Shown in pieces: positions 34,710-39,312 of a stretch of DNA of 39,312 nt. Below the pieces are notes generated by a model. It saw nothing but the letters and a program-made list of their open reading frames with translations. It was not told the DNA's origin and did not search any database. The stretch is from Deltaproteobacteria bacterium (GTDB lineage Bacteria; Desulfobacterota; Desulfomonilia; UBA1062). The DNA is taken from positions 1 through 39,312 of the forward strand of contig JALNWY010000007.1 in assembly GCA_023230665.1 (NCBI GenBank), in the 5' to 3' direction. The translations under genes and the position numbers were made by a program. The first letter of the stretch is position 1; each line of letters starts with the position of its first letter.

Positions 34710-35735
34710 CTATCTTTCGCGCAGCGAAAAGATCTTGGTGACCTCGTCGACCGGGAATTCCGGCAGATCGGTCCTGGCGCCGTCCCGGACAAGGACCATG
34801 TCCCGGGCCTCGGTGAGACGGCCGATGATCGAGCCCTCAATCCCGTTTTCGGCCCACGCGGCGATGATCCCTTCTGCACGGTGCTCTTCGCAGCAGACCA
34901 CAAGAGATCCCGAGGCCAGGGCGCCAAGGGGGTCGATGCCGAAAAGGGGCAGGATCTTCTCTGCGATCGGCAGCACTGCGATGCGGTCCTGATAGACCTC
35001 TACCCCGCACCCGCTTGCCAGGGCCAGCTCTCTCAGGCCGGTGGCGAGCCCGCCTTCGGTGGGGTCGTGCATGGCGGTGACGCCCCCGTGGCCCCAGGCG
35101 ATCCGCGCCTCTTTGAAGATACTGATGCCTGGATCGCGGATGAGCGAGCGGGCCTCTGCAAGCGTCTGCCCGTCGATGTCGAGCCGGCGGGGCGCCTCGG
35201 AGGCGATGACGGACACGGCCTCGATAGGGATCTGCTTCGAGAGCAGGATAAGGTCCCCGGCCTTGGCAGCCCGGGGACGGTGCGGCATCCCTTCTTCCAT
35301 GACCCCGATCATGAAGCCTGTTGCCAGGGGCCGCTCGATACCGTGGGTGATCTCGGTATGCCCCCCGATCAGGGTGACGTCCATGGCCGCGCAGGCCTGT
35401 TTGAGGTCAGAGAACAGCTCTTCGACCGATGCCGGGGTGGTCGGGCCGGCCGGGAGCAGGAAGGTCACCAGCAGGTATCGGGGAATGCCCCCCATGCAGG
35501 CGATGTCGTTGGAATTTACGGTCACGAGATACCGGGATATGTTCTCGCTGGTGAAGGTGATGGGGTCGGTCTTGAACACCAGGGTCTGGTCTCCGAAGCG
35601 CACTACCGCGGCATCCACCCCGATGCCCGGACCGGCCAGGATGTTCGGGTCGCCAGAGGGGATGCTCCGGAGCAGTCTTTCCAGCAGCGGCAGGGGCAGC
35701 TTGCCCACCGGGAGCGGCGCCTTACCCACGGTCAT
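34710..35735 (-). CDS. AIR-synthase-related protein (PurM/ThiL/HypE superfamily)
   Basis: About 341 aa from the ATG at 35735, which overlaps the folE2 stop; a longer frame to 35816 lies inside folE2 and reads as Thr/His-rich noise. The PurM fold is clear: N-terminal half with GIGVDAAVVRFGD and VFKTDPITFT, then SNDIACMGGIPRYLLV and LIGGHTEITHG; C-terminal half with AMHDPTEGGLATGLREL and GSLVVCCEEH. Superfamily members bind ATP and phosphorylate or dehydrate small substrates (thiamine-P, FGAM, the HypF carbamoyl group). It looks closer to HypE than ThiL, but no hyp genes are present. Its last place in queD-folE2 suggests a pterin or cofactor role, by inference. Confidence 0.8.
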   Translation of the reverse strand: MTVGKAPLPVGKLPLPLLERLLRSIPSGDPNILAGPGIGVDAAVVRFGDQTLVFKTDPITFTSENISRYLVTVNSNDIACMGGIPRYLLVTFLLPAGPTTPASVEELFSDLKQACAAMDVTLIGGHTEITHGIERPLATGFMIGVMEEGMPHRPRAAKAGDLILLSKQIPIEAVSVIASEAPRRLDIDGQTLAEARSLIRDPGISIFKEARIAWGHGGVTAMHDPTEGGLATGLRELALASGCGVEVYQDRIAVLPIAEKILPLFGIDPLGALASGSLVVCCEEHRAEGIIAAWAENGIEGSIIGRLTEARDMVLVRDGARTDLPEFPVDEVTKIFSLRER

Positions 35736-36495
35736 CGCTCTCGATGTATGCGTATGCACTGTGGTTGTGGATGCTTTCAAAGTTCTCCGCCTCCACCGAA
35801 AACCATGAAAACTCACTCTTTACACTCAATGACGCAGCCGCGAGCCTCACCACGTCCTCCACGAACATGGGGTGCTCATAGGCGTACTCAGTGACATATT
35901 TCTCATCAGGCCGCTTGAGAATGGGGTACACCGGGCTCGATGCGCACCGCTCGATGAGATCGATGAGGTCCTCGATCCAAAAGAACCGCTCGTAGCAGAC
36001 CTCCACAGTCACGAGCCCGCGCTGGTTGTGCGCACCGTACGCGCTGATCTCCTTGGAGCAGGGGCAGAGTGTCTGTACCGGGACCTTCACCATCACTCTG
36101 AACTCGCGCTTCTTCCCCACCATACCCATGAGGCGGCAGCGGTACTCCATCAATCCCACGGAGCCGGTGACCGGAGCGCTCTTCTCGATAAAGTAGGGGA
36201 AGTCAACCTCCATCTGCGCGCTCTCCGCCTCCAGGGCCGTTCGAATCTCGTTTAAGATGTGCTCGAGGTTCTTGATGTGGATGTTGTCGCGGTGCTCGTT
36301 GAGCACCTCGATGAACCTGCTCATGTGGGTCCCCTTGAACACCCGCGGCAGGTCGACATACAGGTTGATGGACGCAACCGTATCCTGCCTGCCCTTGAGC
36401 TTGTCGGAGACCACGATGGGATACGAGATTCCCTTCACGCCGACCTTCTGGATATACAGCGGGTTTTCCGGCTTCTCCTTCTGGACGTCCTTCAT
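35722..36495 (-). CDS. folE2: GTP cyclohydrolase I type IB (FolE2)
   Basis: 257 aa from the ATG at 36495, two bases after the queD stop; the frame extends upstream only into queD. FolE2 converts GTP to 7,8-dihydroneopterin triphosphate, feeding folate and queuosine. The family hallmark is LCPCSKEISAYGAHNQRG with the metal-binding Cys, together with VDFPYFIEKSAPVTGSVG and the late HPMFVEDVVRLAA. Unlike FolE it does not require zinc and can use other metals. It is translationally coupled to queD and to the AIR-synthase-like gene. Confidence 0.95.
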   Translation of the reverse strand: MKDVQKEKPENPLYIQKVGVKGISYPIVVSDKLKGRQDTVASINLYVDLPRVFKGTHMSRFIEVLNEHRDNIHIKNLEHILNEIRTALEAESAQMEVDFPYFIEKSAPVTGSVGLMEYRCRLMGMVGKKREFRVMVKVPVQTLCPCSKEISAYGAHNQRGLVTVEVCYERFFWIEDLIDLIERCASSPVYPILKRPDEKYVTEYAYEHPMFVEDVVRLAAASLSVKSEFSWFSVEAENFESIHNHSAYAYIESDDRG

Positions 36496-36497
36496 GG

Positions 36498-36869
36498 TCA
36501 CGCGTCTCCGTTGAAAGACACGCAGCAGGTATCGTTCTCCCACACAACCACCTCGTGGAGCTCAAGCGGTTTTTCGATGGAAGGGGACAGGGAGGCGAAG
36601 ATGTGCCGGGCGATATTCTCCGCCGAGGGATTCTGCTGACGGAAGGGCTCGATGTCATTGAGATACCGGTGGTCGAGCCTGGCCAGAATCCCTTTCACGA
36701 GCTGTTTGAGCTCGCGGAAGTCCATGACGACTCCCATTGAGTCGAGCACCTGTGACGACACGGTGACTTCCACCCGGTAGTTGTGCCCGTGAAGCCTCTC
36801 GCAGTCGCCCCGGTAGCCGCGCAGGCTGTGGGCCGCGCTGAACGTGTCTATGATCTTTGCTTTGAACAT
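36498..36869 (-). CDS. queD: 6-carboxy-5,6,7,8-tetrahydropterin synthase (QueD)
   Basis: 123 aa from the ATG at 36869, where the family starts; the frame upstream is unconserved. QueD converts dihydroneopterin triphosphate to 6-carboxytetrahydropterin on the queuosine path. Zinc ligands H14, H27 and H29, catalytic C23 in GDCERLHGHNY, LDHRYLND (H67) and E111 are all present, as is PSAENIARHIF. Its substrate is the product of the next gene, folE2. QueC and QueE are not in the window. There is no Shine-Dalgarno. Confidence 0.94.
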   Translation of the reverse strand: MFKAKIIDTFSAAHSLRGYRGDCERLHGHNYRVEVTVSSQVLDSMGVVMDFRELKQLVKGILARLDHRYLNDIEPFRQQNPSAENIARHIFASLSPSIEKPLELHEVVVWENDTCCVSFNGDA

Positions 36870-36878
36870 GTGACGTAC

Positions 36879-36905
36879 ATAGTACACAAAAAGACACCTG
36901 TGCAA
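36879..36905 (-). promoter_or_regulatory. Candidate promoter for queD-folE2
   Basis: On the minus strand TTGCAC (36905-36900), a short 15-bp spacer and TACTAT (36884-36879) lie 9 nt before the queD ATG, implying an almost leaderless message. Confidence 0.35.
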
Positions 36906-37196
36906 TATGAGAATAGCTTTCAGGAGGCAGTGGCTCGGTTTCTGTGGAATTCCCCGGCTGGACCAGCGGCTGATCTCCGGGACGTCCTTTCGCTGTAATG
37001 GCGGCACAGCCTCTGAAGCCGGGTTGTTCCTTCAAGAGAGGCTCACGTCATCATCCTCCTCGGTCAAGGGTTTTTTCAAAGGCGCGCCGCGGGACCCATC
37101 GGCCCCTGAACAGGGATTTTTTCATAAAGGTTCCGGATGCTTGTGAGCGATCCCAGCAGAAGAGGGTGTTGTCTTCGCATATTTTTTGATATATCA

Positions 37197-37235
37197 GATC
37201 TCTTAAGAGATCATGAGGAAGCAAGAGATCATGAG
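37197..37235. promoter_or_regulatory. Palindrome and direct repeat upstream of phoH, candidate operator
   Basis: GATCTCTTAAGAGATC at 37197-37212 is a perfect 16-bp palindrome. AGAGATCATGAG occurs at 37206-37217 and again at 37224-37235, 18 bp apart. They overlap the probable transcription start of phoH, as expected of an operator; no regulator can be named. Confidence 0.45.
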
Positions 37236-37255
37236 AAAAAGGCAGATCGCTTTCG

Positions 37256-38212
37256 ATGCCAAGCGTTGAATTTTCAGATCCGTACATACTGCGTCAGCTC
37301 GCCGGGGATAGCTGCTCCCACCTCAAGATCATCGAGGAATCCATCGGCGTTAAGTGCTCGCTTAAGGGCAACACCATCGAGCTCTCGGGGGAGGATTATG
37401 ACGTCGAGCTCGCGGAACACACCCTGAAAGACCTCTACAAACTCATCAAGGGCGGTTTTCCCCTCTATCCTGACGACGTGTGGTACGCGGTGAGGATGCT
37501 GGCCAAAGACCGCAACGTAAACTTGGAAGACGTGTTCAAGGACAGCATCTATATCTCATCCACCAAGAAGGTCATTGTGCCCAAGAGTCTGCAGCAGAAG
37601 CGCTATGTCGATTCCATGCGCATCAAGGACGTGCTCTTCGGCATCGGACCCGCCGGCACCGGCAAGACCTACCTGGCTCTGGCCATGGGAGTGTCCCATC
37701 TCCTGAAGAAGAAGGTGGAGCGGATCATCCTGACCAGGCCGGCCGTGGAGGCCGGCGAGAAGCTCGGATTCCTTCCCGGCGATCTCCTGGAGAAGGTGAA
37801 CCCTTACCTGAGGCCGCTCTATGACGCTCTGTACGACATGCTTGAGCACGATCACGTGCTCAGGCTCATCAGCAGGGACCAGATCGAGGTGGCGCCTCTC
37901 GCCTTCATGAGGGGCAGGACCTTAAACGATGCCTTCATCATTCTCGACGAGGCCCAGAACACCACATCCGAGCAGATGAAGATGTTTCTGACCCGACTCG
38001 GGTACAACTCCAAGGCGGTCATCGCCGGCGACATCACCCAGATCGATCTGCCCTCTGGGGTAAAGTCAGGCCTCATCGAGGCCGACCAGATTCTGAAGAA
38101 CATCGATGAGATCGGCTTCATCTATTTCAGCGAGGACGACGTGGTCCGTCACAAGGTGGTGGCAAAGATCATCAAGGCCTACGAAAGGTGCTCGTCCAAT
38201 GGCAGTCATTGA
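37256..38212 (+). CDS. phoH: PhoH-like ATPase
   Basis: A 318-aa P-loop ATPase of the PhoH/PhoL family, linked to ribosome and RNA metabolism and nearly always next to ybeY. A KH-like N-terminal part (about 10-70) precedes the ATPase domain: Walker A GPAGTGKT (131-138), LTRPAVEAGEKLGFLPGD, the Walker B ILDEAQN with D231-E232, and a GDITQIDLP sensor motif. The ribosome-binding site is weak (AAAAAGG, 15 nt upstream). Its end overlaps ybeY by 14 bp. Confidence 0.95.
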   Translation: MPSVEFSDPYILRQLAGDSCSHLKIIEESIGVKCSLKGNTIELSGEDYDVELAEHTLKDLYKLIKGGFPLYPDDVWYAVRMLAKDRNVNLEDVFKDSIYISSTKKVIVPKSLQQKRYVDSMRIKDVLFGIGPAGTGKTYLALAMGVSHLLKKKVERIILTRPAVEAGEKLGFLPGDLLEKVNPYLRPLYDALYDMLEHDHVLRLISRDQIEVAPLAFMRGRTLNDAFIILDEAQNTTSEQMKMFLTRLGYNSKAVIAGDITQIDLPSGVKSGLIEADQILKNIDEIGFIYFSEDDVVRHKVVAKIIKAYERCSSNGSH

Positions 38213-38639
38213 CATCCAGAACCTCCAGGGCCGGTATCCGATCGATGACATCCCGCTGGGCGAGTGGGCGCTTCGGGCGCTTGAGCTGCTCGGCAGGCAG
38301 GGTGCGGAGCTCTCGGTGGTAGTGGTCGACAACGATCAGATCCGGGATCTCAACAGGACCTATCTGGACCGGGACCGGCCCACCAATGTCATCTCCTTTC
38401 CCCAGCAGGAGGGCGAGGGCCCCCAGGGAGAGCATCTGGGCGACGTGGTGATATCCATGGAAAAGGCGCTCCAGGAGGCGCAGGAATCCGGGATGAGGCT
38501 CGACGAGCGGATGCTCGAGCTCCTTGTGCACGGCATCTGCCACCTTGCCGGGTACAATCACGAAGGCGTGTCTGAGGAGATGACCAGAGAGATGGAAGAA
38601 ACCGAGGAGCGCCTTTTAAGAGATATCCTGGGACAATAG
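38199..38639 (+). CDS. ybeY: Endoribonuclease YbeY (rRNA maturation)
   Basis: 146 aa from the ATG at 38199, inside the end of phoH; a longer frame from 38106 is just phoH overlap. YbeY is a zinc-dependent RNase for 16S rRNA 3'-end maturation and ribosome quality control. The zinc site HGICHLAGYNH gives H111, H115 and H121, with N in place of the usual D before the last His. NRTYLDRDRPTNVISFP is the other family signature. phoH-ybeY is followed by a terminator. Confidence 0.95.
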   Translation: MAVIDIQNLQGRYPIDDIPLGEWALRALELLGRQGAELSVVVVDNDQIRDLNRTYLDRDRPTNVISFPQQEGEGPQGEHLGDVVISMEKALQEAQESGMRLDERMLELLVHGICHLAGYNHEGVSEEMTREMEETEERLLRDILGQ

Positions 38640-38667
38640 TGATGGGTGGGGCGGCCGGGGTCGCCTT

Positions 38668-38702
38668 CCGTGCAGCTCAAGGCCCTCCGGCACGGTTTTT
38701 TT
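38668..38702 (+). terminator. Intrinsic terminator after ybeY
   Basis: CCGTGC (38668-38673) pairs with GCACGG (38690-38695) and is followed by seven Ts. It ends the phoH-ybeY transcript before the tRNA cluster. Confidence 0.7.
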
Positions 38703-38801
38703 AGGGGCGCAGGGAATCGATGATCTTGAAGGCGGGGAAAACCCCGAGGAATAACAGTCTAATCCCCTGCTTAGAGGATGTGGTTGCATGAGAAAAAATG
38801 C

Positions 38802-38830
38802 TTGCCATGCCATATACCCTCTGCTATAAG
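38802..38830 (+). promoter_or_regulatory. Promoter of the tRNA cluster
   Basis: TTGCCA (38802-38807), a 17-bp spacer and TATAAG (38825-38830) precede the first tRNA by 9 nt. The bases between -10 and start (GCTGCTC) are GC-rich, as in stringently controlled stable-RNA promoters. Confidence 0.65.
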
Positions 38831-38839
38831 GCTGCTCTA

Positions 38840-38920
<81 letters not shown>

Positions 38921-38932
38921 CAGGTTGGATGG

Positions 38933-39006
<74 letters not shown>

Positions 39007-39019
39007 CTCAAGAGCCTAT

Positions 39020-39096
39020 GGTGAGTGTAGCTCAGTTGGTAGAGCGCAGGATTGTGGCTCCTGTGGCCGAGGGTTCGATCCCCTTCACTCACCCCA
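39020..39096 (+). tRNA. tRNA-His (GUG)
   Basis: The anticodon loop TTGTGGC gives GTG. An extra 5' G (39020) faces C73 (39093), the His-specific G-1 identity element. CCA is encoded (39094-39096). Confidence 0.95.
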
Positions 39097-39111
39097 TAAT
39101 ATGTGTGGTAA

Positions 39112-39188
39112 GCGCCCGTAGCTCAGTCGGATAGAGCGTCGGACTTCGAATCCGCAGGTCGGGCGTTCGAGTCGCCCCGGGCGTACCA
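39112..39188 (+). tRNA. tRNA-Arg (UCG)
   Basis: Acceptor GCGCCCG pairs with CGGGCGT (one G-U end pair). The anticodon loop CTTCGAA gives TCG. The outermost anticodon-stem pair looks like a T-C mismatch. CCA is encoded (39186-39188). Confidence 0.93.
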
Positions 39189-39199
39189 GAACACGGTAT

Positions 39200-39272
39200 G
39201 GGCCATTAGCTCAACTGGTAGAGCAACTGACTCTTAATCAGTAGGTCCCAGGTTCGAGTCCTGGATGGCCCA
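39200..39272 (+). tRNA. tRNA-Lys (CUU)
   Basis: Acceptor GGGCCAT pairs with ATGGCCC; the anticodon loop CTCTTAA gives CTT; the T-arm is CCAGG-TTCGAGT-CCTGG. No encoded CCA (TTA follows the discriminator A). Confidence 0.95.
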
Positions 39273-39280
39273 TTAATTAC

Positions 39281-39307
39281 GGACGGGGAGCAATCAGCTC
39301 CTCGTCC
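39281..39307 (+). terminator. Hairpin after the tRNA cluster, probable terminator
   Basis: GGACGGGGAGC (39281-39291) pairs with GCTCCTCGTCC (39297-39307) over 11 bp with one G-U, loop AATCA. The window ends 5 nt later, so a T-run cannot be checked. Confidence 0.6.
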
Positions 39308-39312
39308 TGATA

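Larger units (their letters stand above)
36870..37255. other. Divergent intergenic region between queD and phoH
   Basis: About 390 bp. Beside the queD promoter candidate it holds a short CCCT/AGGG hairpin followed by ATTTTTT at about 37104-37122, a phoH promoter candidate (TTGTCT 37169-37174; TATATC or TATCAG at 37190-37197), the 16-bp palindrome at 37197-37212 and a 12-bp direct repeat. Frames here are short and unrecognised. Confidence 0.4.

Overview
The window reads as an ordinary chromosomal segment of a GC-rich, Gram-negative anaerobe. The best guess is a Desulfobacterota (deltaproteobacterial) lineage, possibly a syntroph or sulfate-reducer relative. The reasons are a ferredoxin-linked 2-oxoacid oxidoreductase operon, phenylacetate-CoA ligase, a beta-barrel outer-membrane protein, a lytic transglycosylase, a tandem small-heat-shock cluster with heat-shock-type promoters, and the MEP isoprenoid pathway. 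No phage, transposase, CRISPR array or rRNA was seen.

Layout. 1-300 is untranslated, hairpin-rich DNA ending in a strong rightward terminator. 310-6486 is a signalling block: a FadR-type regulator, a diguanylate cyclase, an orphan PAS histidine kinase, an alpha/beta hydrolase and an HD-GYP phosphodiesterase. 6613-11485 holds a five-S1-domain protein, a Na+/solute symporter, a tiny membrane protein and paaK. 11992-14345 (minus) is pgk-tpiA-secG. 14531-15217 is an EcsC-like protein. 15267-18284 (minus) is a four-subunit 2-oxoacid:ferredoxin oxidoreductase (delta-alpha-beta-gamma) followed by a double-ACT protein. 18578-22818 is a heat-shock block: three different Hsp20 genes, a terminator, then clpB; both units start with near-identical sigma-32-like promoters. 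22842-26459 mixes intact genes (hydrolase, YggS, outer-membrane barrel) with decay: a C-terminal remnant of a SAM hydrolase and an M48 peptidase whose catalytic middle is missing. 26749-31892 (minus) is ispA-dxs-tlyA-ispH, where IspH carries a C-terminal polytopic membrane domain resembling UbiA. 32016-34603 has mltB divergent from a lone biotin carboxylase, followed by a frameshifted N-terminal scrap of an MFS transporter. 34710-36869 (minus) is queD-folE2-AIR-synthase-like. 37256-38639 is phoH-ybeY, and 38840-39272 is a five-tRNA cluster (Pro, Arg, His, Arg, Lys).

How the genes fit together. The oxidoreductase operon and PaaK point to anaerobic catabolism of amino-acid-derived 2-oxoacids and aryl acids through CoA thioesters and reduced ferredoxin. 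IspA, Dxs and IspH supply prenyl diphosphates. QueD and FolE2 share a GTP-derived pterin route toward queuosine or folate. Hsp20s and ClpB form a disaggregation module. The most unusual items are the IspH-membrane fusion, the internally deleted M48 peptidase, the two gene remnants and the paired heat-shock promoters. I did not find a convincing wholly new multi-gene system.
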